Shown: positions 15,493 through 23,468 of the stretch, in pieces
Layout of the letters: every line of letters starts with the position of its first letter
Position numbering within the stretch: position 1 is the first letter of the stretch
Assembly (NCBI GenBank): GCA_963823275.1
Contig: CAWGKW010000002.1
Location: forward strand, 372,001-436,000
Direction of reading: 5' to 3'
DNA from: RHKX01 sp963823275
GTDB taxonomy: Bacteria > Actinomycetota > Thermoleophilia > Solirubrobacterales > 70-9
Length of the DNA stretch: 64,000 nucleotides
The notes under the pieces: model-generated
Told to the model about the DNA's origin: nothing
Database searches by the model: none
The model's input: only the letters and a program-made list of their open reading frames with translations
Program-made: the position numbers and the translations under genes

Positions 15493-17976
15493 TCACTCGA
15501 CCACGCGCAGGGTCGAGGGCACATCCATTCGGCGCAGCCGGCGGATCGTCAGCAGAGGCGCGAGCGCCATCGCGCCGGCACCGGCGATCGCTGCCAGCAG
15601 CACGGTCCCGACCGACAGCGAGCTGACGACTCCGAGCTCGGGCAGCACCTCCTCGAGGCTGACGTTGATCACCCAGCCGAGGATCACCCAGCCGAGAACC
15701 ACCCCCATGGCGGTGGCCAGCAGTCCGATGATCAGGCTCTCGACGACCGCCAGCCGCAGCACCGTTCGCACCGGCACGCCGTAGGCGAACATAGTCGCGT
15801 ACTCGCGAGCGCGCTCGTCGGCGTTGATCGCGGTCGAGTTGAACGCGATCAAGAGGACGAGCACGACGGCGATGAGGACCACGACGCGGATGATTGCGGC
15901 GAACTCGTCGAGCCCCTGCTCGAGTGCGTTGCTCAGCGTCGACGGGGATTCGATCGAGGCGACGCCGGGCTGGCTGATCAGGGCTCGCTTGGCCTCGTCG
16001 GCGTCGACGCCCGCCGTGGGGACGATGTCGATCGCGTTCACCTGGCCCGTCAGGCCGAACGTCGCCGCGCCGGCCTCGCTCATGTAGACGGGAAAGCGGA
16101 ATGGATCGGGGTGAGTGCCGCTGATAGTCACCGGAGTCTCAGCGGTGAGGAATTGGTCGGGTCCGACCTGCGATGGGTGGACCAGGGAGACTCGGCCGCC
16201 GGGCTCGACCCCCAGGTCTTCGGCGGCGCTCTCGGCGATCAGCACCTCGGTGGGCCCCTGCGGCAGGCTGCCGGACGAGGCACGGGGAGTCCACAGCGGG
16301 TCGCGGGCGGGAATCGTGTCGACGACGACGTCTATCCGATCACCTGAGGAGCTGACCAGCGATGCCGGGATCGTCAGCCTCGTCTCGGATTCAGCAGCGA
16401 TCGCAGAGGCGGCCAGGGCCCGGAGATCCGGATCGCCATCGGGGCGGAAGCGGTCGAGCGTGACCGCGAGCCTGTCGGGCGCCGTACGCAGCTCCTCGGT
16501 CTCGTTGCGGTCCACCGTTGCCCTGAAGGAGTCGAGCATCCCCGACATCGAGACGGCAACGGAGATGACGGCGGCGCTCGCGAGCACGGTCAGCAGGGTC
16601 CGGCGGGGGGCCCGCAGGACGTTGCGAGGTGGGATCTGAGCGAGGCTCCCGCCGGGTAATGGGATTCGGGCCAGCAACGGCGCCATTCCCCCGCCCCGAG
16701 AAGCCCGGAAGCCGACCCTGATCGCCTCGATCGGAGCAACCCGGAGGCCGCGCCAGACCGGCCAGCCCGCCGCCACCAGCGGGATCGCGAAGCCGATTGC
16801 GGCGCGTGCCCCGAACCGGCCCCAGCGGACGTCGCTGTCCACGAACGGGAGTGGAAGCTGGTCCGTCAGCAGGCCGCGCAGCCACTCGTTCACCGCCAGT
16901 CCGACGAGGATCCCGAGGACAACCCCCGTGACTGCGATCTGGAGGCCCATCAGGAGCGGCCGGATCGCCAGCCGGCGGCGCTCGACGCCAAGTGCCATGC
17001 CGATCCCTATCTCCCGCCGCTGCGACTCGATGGTCCTGCTGATCAGGTTGAAAGCGCCGAACGCCGCCCCGGCGAGGATCAGGAAGGCGAAGACGTCGAA
17101 GAGCTGCTGGTCGTTGTCGGCGTCGTCGTAGAGGATTCGGCGTCCATCGATGTCGGCGGTGTCGGCGATGCTGATGCCGAAGCCCGGCAGGTCGCGACCG
17201 ATCTGCCGTTCGAGCTCGTCGGCGATGCGCCCGGCATCGGCGCCCGGCTTGAGAGTGACGGCGAGGTCGTTCACCTCGCCGGGCCGGCCGGCCAGCCGCT
17301 GCGCCGCGGCCAGCGGCAGGAAGATGGTGCCGTAGTCCGCCTCGCTGCTGAAGCTGCCACCCGGCCCGATCACCACGAACGTCTCGGGCGAGTTCCCGAG
17401 GCCCGTGACGTCGACCCTGGCCCCGCCCGCGACCCGGATCTGCGCCGGCGCTTCGATGCCGTTCTCCTCCGCGTACTGGGGATCGAGGACCCCGACGGGG
17501 CGGGAGCCACCCCCGTCGGGGAGGCCGGACCCGTCGGCGACGGCGACCGAATCGACGAGCGGGCCGGTCACTTCGACACCGTCGACGGTGCGGTCGGGGG
17601 CGGTCTCAACGCCGATCAGCTGCCCCGGCGTGATCACGGTCTCGCCGGCCGCGGCGGAGGCGTCGAGCTGGGTGGCGACGATCAGCCGCTCGCTGGCGAC
17701 CGCGACCTGCTCGGCGTCGGGGATCCGGCGGACAGCCCTCGCCAGCGCACCGGTCGGCGCATAGGAGCCCACTTCACCCTCGATCCGCAGATCGTGGACG
17801 TTCAGGTTCGCGTAGCTGGCATCGTTGGATGCAATGCGCCAATCCCGCATGCTCGCGAGACCGGCAGCGAGGCCGATGCCCCCCGCCAGCAGCAGCCCGA
17901 TCGCGACCACCAGGGGCCAGCGGTTGCGGAGGTCGCGCCACGACCAGCGCAACCAGAAGCGAGGTCCCCGAGTCAT
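15493..17976 (-). CDS. ABC transporter permease, FtsX/MacB-like, two FtsX domains
   Basis: This is a membrane subunit of an exporter or mechanotransmission-type ABC system, partner of the ATPase 4 bp upstream. The 827-residue protein has an N-terminal membrane anchor (residues ~22-42), a large extracytoplasmic domain, then a cluster of membrane segments from ~290 (FDVFAFLILAGAAFGAFNLI, then the cytosolic RREIGIGMALGVERRRLA). A second soluble domain is followed by a final FtsX block (IIRVVVLIAVVLVLLIAFNS ... VVESLIIGLLATAMGVVLGW). The substrate cannot be told from sequence; lipids or lipoproteins are typical for the family. The gene ends 18 bp after map, converging with it. Confidence 0.88.
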   Translation of the reverse strand: MTRGPRFWLRWSWRDLRNRWPLVVAIGLLLAGGIGLAAGLASMRDWRIASNDASYANLNVHDLRIEGEVGSYAPTGALARAVRRIPDAEQVAVASERLIVATQLDASAAAGETVITPGQLIGVETAPDRTVDGVEVTGPLVDSVAVADGSGLPDGGGSRPVGVLDPQYAEENGIEAPAQIRVAGGARVDVTGLGNSPETFVVIGPGGSFSSEADYGTIFLPLAAAQRLAGRPGEVNDLAVTLKPGADAGRIADELERQIGRDLPGFGISIADTADIDGRRILYDDADNDQQLFDVFAFLILAGAAFGAFNLISRTIESQRREIGIGMALGVERRRLAIRPLLMGLQIAVTGVVLGILVGLAVNEWLRGLLTDQLPLPFVDSDVRWGRFGARAAIGFAIPLVAAGWPVWRGLRVAPIEAIRVGFRASRGGGMAPLLARIPLPGGSLAQIPPRNVLRAPRRTLLTVLASAAVISVAVSMSGMLDSFRATVDRNETEELRTAPDRLAVTLDRFRPDGDPDLRALAASAIAAESETRLTIPASLVSSSGDRIDVVVDTIPARDPLWTPRASSGSLPQGPTEVLIAESAAEDLGVEPGGRVSLVHPSQVGPDQFLTAETPVTISGTHPDPFRFPVYMSEAGAATFGLTGQVNAIDIVPTAGVDADEAKRALISQPGVASIESPSTLSNALEQGLDEFAAIIRVVVLIAVVLVLLIAFNSTAINADERAREYATMFAYGVPVRTVLRLAVVESLIIGLLATAMGVVLGWVILGWVINVSLEEVLPELGVVSSLSVGTVLLAAIAGAGAMALAPLLTIRRLRRMDVPSTLRVVE

Positions 17977-17980
17977 GGGC

Positions 17981-18712
17981 TCACCAGCGCAGATCAGCCA
18001 TCGCGGCGGGCTCGTTCACCTCATCGGAGACGATGCGCCCGCTCGAAAGCTCCACGATTCGATCGGCGACGCGAGCGATCTCGCGATTGTGGGTGACCAC
18101 GAGAACGGCTGTCCCTGCGGTGTGGGTGACGTCATGGAGCAACTCGAGGATCTGCACCCCGGTGGTGAAGTCGAGCTCGCCCGTCGGCTCATCGGCGAGG
18201 ACGATCGGGTTGCCGGCGGCGAGTGCCCTGGCGATCGCCACCCGCTGCTGCTCGCCACCGGAGAGCTCATGCGGGAAGTGGCTGCCGCGGTCACGTAGTC
18301 CCACTTGCTCGAGGACCTCAAGTGAGGCCGCCCGGGCATCGCTCCGACCCGCCACGTCGGCCCCGAATCGGACATTCTCGAGGGCGGATAGGCCGGGGAA
18401 GAGGTTGAAGCTCTGGAAGATGAAGCCGATCTCGTGGCGTCGTAGCGCGAACAGCTCGCTCCGGGATGCTCGAGTGATGTCGCGCCCACCGATCAGCGCC
18501 GTGCCGGCCGTCGGCGTGTCGAGCGCGCCGATCACGTTCAGCAGCGTGGTCTTGCCGCTCCCCGAGGCGCCGAGGATCACCACGAACTCGCCGGGGTCGA
18601 CCGCGAGGTCGACCTGGTCGAGCGCCTTGACGATCCCGCCCGCGATCTCGTAGTGGCGGCTGACCCCACGCATGTCGATCAGCCGATCGGATCCTTGGGC
18701 AGGTTGCCTCAC
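17981..18712 (-). CDS. ABC transporter ATP-binding protein, LolD/MacB type
   Basis: This ATPase powers the adjacent permease. The Walker A is GASGSGKTT, the Q-loop FIFQSFNLFPGLSALENV, the signature LSGGEQQRVAIARAL, the Walker B IVLADEPTGELD, and the switch His is in VVTHN. I set the start at GTG 18712 (MRQPAQGSDRLIDMRG...), 243 residues, because TATCGT (plus strand 18719-18724) ends 6 nt upstream, as in leaderless genes. The frame stays open to 18763. A downstream Met (…IDMRGVSRHYE) is possible but would trim the domain edge. Confidence 0.9.
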   Translation of the reverse strand: MRQPAQGSDRLIDMRGVSRHYEIAGGIVKALDQVDLAVDPGEFVVILGASGSGKTTLLNVIGALDTPTAGTALIGGRDITRASRSELFALRRHEIGFIFQSFNLFPGLSALENVRFGADVAGRSDARAASLEVLEQVGLRDRGSHFPHELSGGEQQRVAIARALAAGNPIVLADEPTGELDFTTGVQILELLHDVTHTAGTAVLVVTHNREIARVADRIVELSSGRIVSDEVNEPAAMADLRW

Positions 18713-18808
18713 GGGGCTACGATAGTCCGGTTCGCCGGGATCCCCCTCCGCAGCCGGCCCCACTCCGTCTCCGCTCTAACCACGGATCCATCTGCCCCGC
18801 AACGGGGC

Positions 18809-18837
18809 TTGGCGCCTCACGGGCGAGTTGCTAATAT
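18809..18837 (+). promoter_or_regulatory. Promoter of the rpmJ-rpsM-rpsK-rpsD-rpoA-rplQ operon
   Basis: TTGGCG at 18809-18814 and TAATAT at 18832-18837 are separated by exactly 17 bp. The -10 is unusually A+T-rich for this sequence. It points at rpmJ about 90 bp downstream, giving the alpha operon its own promoter now that an opposite-strand transporter separates it from map. Confidence 0.6.
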
Positions 18838-18933
18838 GCCGCGTTCGGCCCCAGGGCCGTCTGACACTGCCTGCGGTTCCGATTCATGGGAACTGCGCGG
18901 CCACCTCAAAGTTCGAATAGAAAGCCGGAAGCC

Positions 18934-19047
18934 TTGAAGGTCCGAGCCTCCGTAAAACCGATGTGCGAAAGATGCCAGATCATCCGGCGGCGTGGCCGCG
19001 TTCTCGTGATCTGCTCGAACCCGCGCCATAAGCAGAGGCAGGGCTAG
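18934..19047 (+). CDS. rpmJ: 50S ribosomal protein L36, zinc-binding type
   Basis: L36 is the smallest large-subunit protein and stabilises 23S rRNA. The frame from TTG 18934 encodes 37 residues: MKVRASVKPMCERCQIIRR, then RGRVLVICSNPRHKQRQG. Cys11, Cys14, Cys27 and His32 form the zinc site. GGAAG lies ~5 nt before the TTG. It lies 3 bp before rpsM, the normal order, but infA, which usually precedes it, is absent. Confidence 0.95.
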   Translation: MKVRASVKPMCERCQIIRRRGRVLVICSNPRHKQRQG

Positions 19048-19050
19048 TCC

Positions 19051-19434
19051 ATGGCGCGAATCGCCGGAGTGAACCTGCCGCTGAACAAGCGGACCGAGGT
19101 GGGCCTCACCTACGTCCACGGCATCGGCAGTTCGACCGCGCAGAAGATTCTCGCCCAGACCGGCGTCGATCCGGACACGCGGGTCGGGGATCTGACCGAG
19201 GACGAGGTGATCAAGCTTCGCGAGGGAGTCGAGACCTACACGGTCGAGGGCGACCTGCGTCGCGAGCGCTCCCAGAACGTCAAGCGCCTGATGGAGATCG
19301 GTTCCTACCGCGGCCTGCGACACCGTCGGGGGCTGCCGGTCAACGGTCAGCGGACCAAGACCAACGCCCGGAGCCGCAAGGGCCCGAAGAAGATGAGCGT
19401 TACCGGCCGCAAGAAGGCCCCGAGCGCCAAGTGA
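19051..19434 (+). CDS. rpsM: 30S ribosomal protein S13
   Basis: S13 sits at the top of the 30S head and touches P-site tRNA. The 127-residue protein begins MARIAGVNLPLNKRTEVGLTY; YVHGIGSSTAQKIL is the helix-two-turn-helix region. The C-terminal tail GLRHRRGLPVNGQRTKTNAR is the tRNA-contacting basic segment. It follows rpmJ by 3 bp. Confidence 0.97.
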   Translation: MARIAGVNLPLNKRTEVGLTYVHGIGSSTAQKILAQTGVDPDTRVGDLTEDEVIKLREGVETYTVEGDLRRERSQNVKRLMEIGSYRGLRHRRGLPVNGQRTKTNARSRKGPKKMSVTGRKKAPSAK

Positions 19435-19445
19435 GGATTTCCTAG

Positions 19446-19844
19446 ATGCCGCAACCAAAGCGAGGGGCCGGTCGCTCGAAGCGTCGCGTTCGCAAGAACG
19501 TCCCGTTCGGCCAGGCCCACGTCAAGACCAGCTTCAACAACACGATCGTCACCCTGACCGACCCGACCGGCAACGTGATCGCCTGGGAGTCGGCTGGCAG
19601 CGCCGGGTTCAAGGGCTCCCGAAAGTCGACTCCGTTCGCTGCGCAGGTGACCGCCGACAACGCCGCCCGCAAGGGCATGGAACACGGCCTCGAGCGGGTC
19701 GAGGTCCACGCCAAGGGCGCGGGCTCCGGCCGTGAGACGGCGATCCGCGCGCTTCAGGCCGCCGGCCTGCAGGTGACGACGGTCAAGGACGTGACCCCGC
19801 AGGCCCACAACGGCTGCCGACCGAAGAAGCGGAGGCGAGTCTAG
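19446..19844 (+). CDS. rpsK: 30S ribosomal protein S11
   Basis: S11 forms part of the platform near the E site. The 132-residue protein contains the core GQAHVKTSFNNTIVTLTDPT, GNVIAWESAGSAGFKGSRKSTPFAAQ (split) and the C-terminal DVTPQAHNGCRPKKRRRV, the almost invariant ending of the family. AGGATTT lies just before the ATG. Confidence 0.97.
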   Translation: MPQPKRGAGRSKRRVRKNVPFGQAHVKTSFNNTIVTLTDPTGNVIAWESAGSAGFKGSRKSTPFAAQVTADNAARKGMEHGLERVEVHAKGAGSGRETAIRALQAAGLQVTTVKDVTPQAHNGCRPKKRRRV

Positions 19845-19846
19845 GC

Positions 19847-20467
19847 ATGGCCCGCGATACCGGACCCCAGTGCAAGCAGTGCCGCCGCGAAGGTCAGAAG
19901 CTGTTTCTGAAGGGCGAGCGCTGTCTGACCGACAAGTGCGGAGTTGAGCGTCGATCCTACCCGCCGGGTGATCACGGCCGCGGTCGGCTGCGCGCCTCCG
20001 AGTACCGCCAGCAGCTGCGCGAGAAGCAGAAGGCGCGCCGGTTCTACCAGGTGCTCGAAAAGCAGTTCCGCGCCTACTACGACAAGGCCTCCCGCCAGGA
20101 CGGCGTCACCGGTGAGAACCTCCTGCGCCTGCTCGAGCGTCGGTTCGACAACGTTCTCGTCCGGCTTGGCTTCGCCGCCTCCCGCCGGCAGTCCCGGCAG
20201 TTGATCCGGCACGGTCACTGGCAGATCAACGGCCGCCGCGTCGACATCCCCAGCTACCAGCTGAAGCCAGAGGACATCATCTCGATCAAGTCGGGTTCAG
20301 ACGCAGACACCACCGTCCGGGTTGCGACCGAACTGATTTCAACCGTTCCCCCCTGGCTGCAGGCCGATCACGATGCGCTGACCGCCAAGGTATTGCGTCT
20401 CCCCGAGCGGGACGAGATCGACTCGCCGATTTCCGAGCAGCTCATCGTCGAGCTGTACTCGAAGTAG
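19847..20467 (+). CDS. rpsD: 30S ribosomal protein S4, zinc-binding type
   Basis: S4 nucleates 30S assembly at the five-way junction of 16S rRNA and can repress its operon. The 206-residue protein has an N-terminal zinc site, Cys9-x2-Cys12 and Cys26-x4-Cys31, and the S4 RNA-binding fold in RLLERRFDNVLVRLGFAASR ... LIRHGHWQINGRRVDIPSY. It begins 2 bp after rpsK. This C+ form contrasts with cysteine-less S4 of many other bacteria. Confidence 0.97.
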   Translation: MARDTGPQCKQCRREGQKLFLKGERCLTDKCGVERRSYPPGDHGRGRLRASEYRQQLREKQKARRFYQVLEKQFRAYYDKASRQDGVTGENLLRLLERRFDNVLVRLGFAASRRQSRQLIRHGHWQINGRRVDIPSYQLKPEDIISIKSGSDADTTVRVATELISTVPPWLQADHDALTAKVLRLPERDEIDSPISEQLIVELYSK

Positions 20468-20503
20468 GGGCTCCCAGATAAACCCGCGACGGAAGGAAGC
20501 GCT

Positions 20504-21466
20504 ATGACCACCCTGCCCGAATTTCAGACACCGACTATCTCCTCTGAGGTCGTCACCGACAATCAAGGCACGTTCACGATCGAGCCCCTGGACAAGGGGT
20601 TCGGCTACACGTACGGCAACAGCCTGCGTCGCGTGCTGCTCTCCTCGCTGAAGGGGGCGGCGATCACCAGCGTCCGCATCGAGGGCGTCGCTCACGAGTT
20701 CTCCAGCATCCCCGGCGTCAAGGAGGACGTAACCGACATCATCCTCAACCTCAAAGACATCGTCGTGCGCATGCACACCGATGCCGACATGGTCGAGGTT
20801 CCGCTCGTCGCGACCGGGCCCGGTGAGATCACCGCCGGCGACCTCGAGACACCGGCCGGCGTCGAGATCCTCAACCCGGAGGCTCCGATCGCGACGCTCG
20901 AGAAGAAGACCAAGCTCGAGATGTACCTGACGATCGGTCGCGGTCGCGGCTACTCGCCCGCGGAGGACAACAAGAGCGAGGACCAGCCGATCGGCGTGAT
21001 TCCGATCGACTCGATCTTCTCGCCGATCAAGCGTGCCTCCTACCGGGTGGATTCCTCTCGCGTCGGTCAGCGCACCGACTTCGACAAGCTGTCGCTTCAG
21101 CTCGAGACCGACGGTTCGCTTGAGCCGGGCGCCGCCCTGCGCGAGGCGGCAGAGCTGATGATCGCCAGCCTGGCGATCTTCACCGACGCCGATCGCGTCG
21201 AGGAGCTGACGCAGAGCAACGGCTCATCCCCCGATCCGGTCGCCGACGAGATCTCCACCGGCACCGGCGACGACCGACTGATCGAGGAGCTGGAGATCGG
21301 CGTCCGCGCCTACAACTGCCTGAAGCGGGCGGGCGTGCAGACGATCGGTGACCTCCAGGCCAAGTCCGAGTCGGAGCTGAAGGCGATCCCGAACTTCGGT
21401 GAGCGCTCCATCGAAGAGGTCATCGAGGCCATGCATGGCCTCGGTCTCGACCTCCGCGACGAGTGA
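20504..21466 (+). CDS. rpoA: RNA polymerase subunit alpha
   Basis: Alpha dimerises to nucleate RNA polymerase assembly, and its C-terminal domain contacts UP elements and activators. The 320-residue protein has the N-terminal dimerisation domain (FTIEPLDKGFGYTYGNSLRRVLLSS, split) and VLNPE-like LNPEAPIATLEKK. After an acidic linker comes the CTD (residues ~255-315) with LEIGVRAYNCLKRAGVQTIGDL and the helix-hairpin-helix FGERSIEEVIEAMHGLGL. GGAAGGAAG precedes the ATG. Confidence 0.98.
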   Translation: MTTLPEFQTPTISSEVVTDNQGTFTIEPLDKGFGYTYGNSLRRVLLSSLKGAAITSVRIEGVAHEFSSIPGVKEDVTDIILNLKDIVVRMHTDADMVEVPLVATGPGEITAGDLETPAGVEILNPEAPIATLEKKTKLEMYLTIGRGRGYSPAEDNKSEDQPIGVIPIDSIFSPIKRASYRVDSSRVGQRTDFDKLSLQLETDGSLEPGAALREAAELMIASLAIFTDADRVEELTQSNGSSPDPVADEISTGTGDDRLIEELEIGVRAYNCLKRAGVQTIGDLQAKSESELKAIPNFGERSIEEVIEAMHGLGLDLRDE

Positions 21467-21501
21467 GCACCCGACCGAGGTAACGGAACCGGAACGGACA
21501 G

Positions 21502-21855
21502 ATGCGCCACAAGAAGACAAGACACAAGCTGAGCCGTGATTCGGCTCATCGCAAGGCGCTGATGAAGAACCTCTCGCGGCAGCTGATCGAGCACGAGCGG
21601 ATCCGAACCAGCCAGGCGAAGGCGAAGGCGGTCAAGCCCGAGGTCGAGAAGATGATCACGCTCGCCAAGCGCGGCGACCTGCACTCACGCCGCCTGCTGT
21701 TGTCGCGCCTGGGTCAGGACAAGTTCATCGTCCATAAGCTCGTCGACGAGATCGCCCCGCGCTACACCGAGCGGCCCGGCGGCTACACCCGGATCGTGAA
21801 GCTGGGCCCTCGCCGGTCCGATTCGACCGAAATGGTCTACCTGGAGCTGGTCTAG
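21502..21855 (+). CDS. rplQ: 50S ribosomal protein L17
   Basis: L17 surrounds the outer rim of the exit tunnel. The 117-residue protein begins MRHKKTRHKLSRDSAHRKAL and contains LIEHERIRTSQAKAKAVKPEVEKMIT and a C-terminal GGYTRIVKLGPRRSDSTEMVYLEL. It closes the alpha operon core, with truA following after 12 bp. Confidence 0.97.
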   Translation: MRHKKTRHKLSRDSAHRKALMKNLSRQLIEHERIRTSQAKAKAVKPEVEKMITLAKRGDLHSRRLLLSRLGQDKFIVHKLVDEIAPRYTERPGGYTRIVKLGPRRSDSTEMVYLELV

Positions 21856-21867
21856 GAGGGTCGCCTG

Positions 21868-22602
21868 ATGGCGACCTATCGCCTCGACATCGCCTACGAC
21901 GGGTGCGACTTCAGCGGCTGGGCGGTCCAGCCCGACAAGCGGACCGTGCAGGGCGAGCTCGAGACGGCGCTGGAGCGGGTGCTCGGCGAGCCGATCAGAC
22001 TCAGGGTCGCAGGCCGTACCGACGCCGGAGTTCATGCACTCGGGCAGGTCGCGAGCTTCAGCACCGAGAGGCCGGTGCCGGGGTCGCTGCGGCGGGCGCT
22101 CAACTCGCTGACGGGTCGGGACGTCTCCGTGCCCGGTCTCGAGCGCGCGGCCGATGGATTCGACGCCCGTCGCGACGCCCGCTCGCGGCGCTACCGGTAT
22201 CGGATCGAGACCTCGTCGGTACCGAGCCCGTTCGAGAGCGGGCGCTCCCTGTTTTGGCCCCATCGGCTGGATCTGGAGCTCGTGGCCGAGTGCGCGAGCG
22301 ATCTCCTCGGCGTCCACGACTTCACGGCGTTCACGCCGACCGATACCGTTCATCGGCACTTCAGCCGGCGCATCATCGATGCTGAATGGATCCGCGAGGG
22401 CGCATCGATACTTGCATTTGAGGTTGAGGCGGACGCCTTCCTCAGGGGCATGGTCAGGGCCCTGATCGGGACGATCCTCGAGGTCGGCGCCGGACGGAGG
22501 ACTCGCGGCGACTTTCGGCGCCTGCTCGAGGGTGGGCGCCGGGAGGAGGCGGGGGATTCGATGAATCCCAATGGCCTCTATCTGTTGCGCGTCGGCTACT
22601 AG
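21868..22602 (+). CDS. truA: tRNA pseudouridine(38-40) synthase
   Basis: TruA makes pseudouridine at positions 38-40 of the tRNA anticodon arm. The 244-residue protein carries the catalytic motif AGRTDAGVHA with Asp52, the opening YRLDIAYDGCDFSGWAVQP, and RRYRYRIETSSVPSPFESGRS. The C-terminal FLRGMVRALIGTILEVGAGRR is typical. GGAGGGTCGCCTG immediately before the ATG provides a Shine-Dalgarno site. rplQ-truA linkage is common. Confidence 0.95.
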   Translation: MATYRLDIAYDGCDFSGWAVQPDKRTVQGELETALERVLGEPIRLRVAGRTDAGVHALGQVASFSTERPVPGSLRRALNSLTGRDVSVPGLERAADGFDARRDARSRRYRYRIETSSVPSPFESGRSLFWPHRLDLELVAECASDLLGVHDFTAFTPTDTVHRHFSRRIIDAEWIREGASILAFEVEADAFLRGMVRALIGTILEVGAGRRTRGDFRRLLEGGRREEAGDSMNPNGLYLLRVGY

Positions 22603-22649
22603 GACGCTCAGCCCGGCGTTGCCGCGGCGCCGCTCGTAGAATCGACGGG

Positions 22650-23468
22650 GTGCGGGTTCTGCTCACCAATGACGACGGGATCGCCGCCTCGGGCCTGCAG
22701 GCGCTGCGTCGCGCCCTGCTCGAGATCGAGGGAATCGAGCTCCACGTCATCGCTCCCGACTCAAACCGCAGCGCCACGGCCCGATCGATCACGACCCGCT
22801 CGCCGCTCTGGGTCGACGAGGTCAGCTTCGAGGACGGCACCGTGGGTTACGCCACCGACGGCACCCCGGTCGACTGCGTCCGTTTCGCCGAGCTCGGGCT
22901 GATCGGGGAGCGACCGGAGCTGATCGTCTCCGGGATCAACCACGGCTCCAACCTCGGCGACGACGTCACCTACTCGGGGACCGTGGCTGCGGCGCTGGAG
23001 GGCATCGTGCTCGGGATCCCGGCGATCGCCGTCTCCCAGCAGTCGGTGGCGGGCGAGATGGACTTTCGGCTGGGCCGTGAGTTCGACTTCTCGGTGTCCG
23101 CCCCGCTGACGGCCGGTCTTGCGCGAATCGTCGCCGCCGAGGGACTGCCCGAGGGAATCCTGCTGAACGTCAATTGCCCCGGCCGGCCGCCGATCGGCGT
23201 CGACGTCGCGCGGCTTGGCAAGCGGCTCTACAACGACGAGCTGAAACAGGTTGACGCCGACGCCGCCGGCCGCCGGCGCTACCAGATCTACGGCTACTCG
23301 CCGGGATATCGCGATGACGAGGGAACCGACCTTGCCGCGATCGCGCGCGGGTACGTCGCGATCACGCCGATCCATTTCGACCTCACCGATCACGGCGGCT
23401 TCGACGGCGTGCGTGAGATGCGGCTCGAGGCCGAGCTCGAGCGGGTCCTGGAGTCCGTCAGCAAGTGA
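22650..23468 (+). CDS. surE: 5'/3'-nucleotidase SurE
   Basis: SurE is a metal-dependent nucleoside monophosphatase linked to stress survival. The 272-residue protein starts at GTG 22650 with MRVLLTNDDGIAASGL, where Asp8 and Asp9 bind metal. SGINHGSNLGDDVTYSGTVA completes the active site. TAGAAT at 22637-22642 ends 7 nt before the GTG and there is no Shine-Dalgarno sequence, so a leaderless transcript is likely. It overlaps ligA by 4 bp (GTGA). Confidence 0.94.
   Translation: MRVLLTNDDGIAASGLQALRRALLEIEGIELHVIAPDSNRSATARSITTRSPLWVDEVSFEDGTVGYATDGTPVDCVRFAELGLIGERPELIVSGINHGSNLGDDVTYSGTVAAALEGIVLGIPAIAVSQQSVAGEMDFRLGREFDFSVSAPLTAGLARIVAAEGLPEGILLNVNCPGRPPIGVDVARLGKRLYNDELKQVDADAAGRRRYQIYGYSPGYRDDEGTDLAAIARGYVAITPIHFDLTDHGGFDGVREMRLEAELERVLESVSK

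Noticed and set aside
18764..18933. Hidden infA or another small gene upstream of rpmJ
   Set aside because: No frame of suitable length shows IF1 words; the stretch holds a promoter and leader only.
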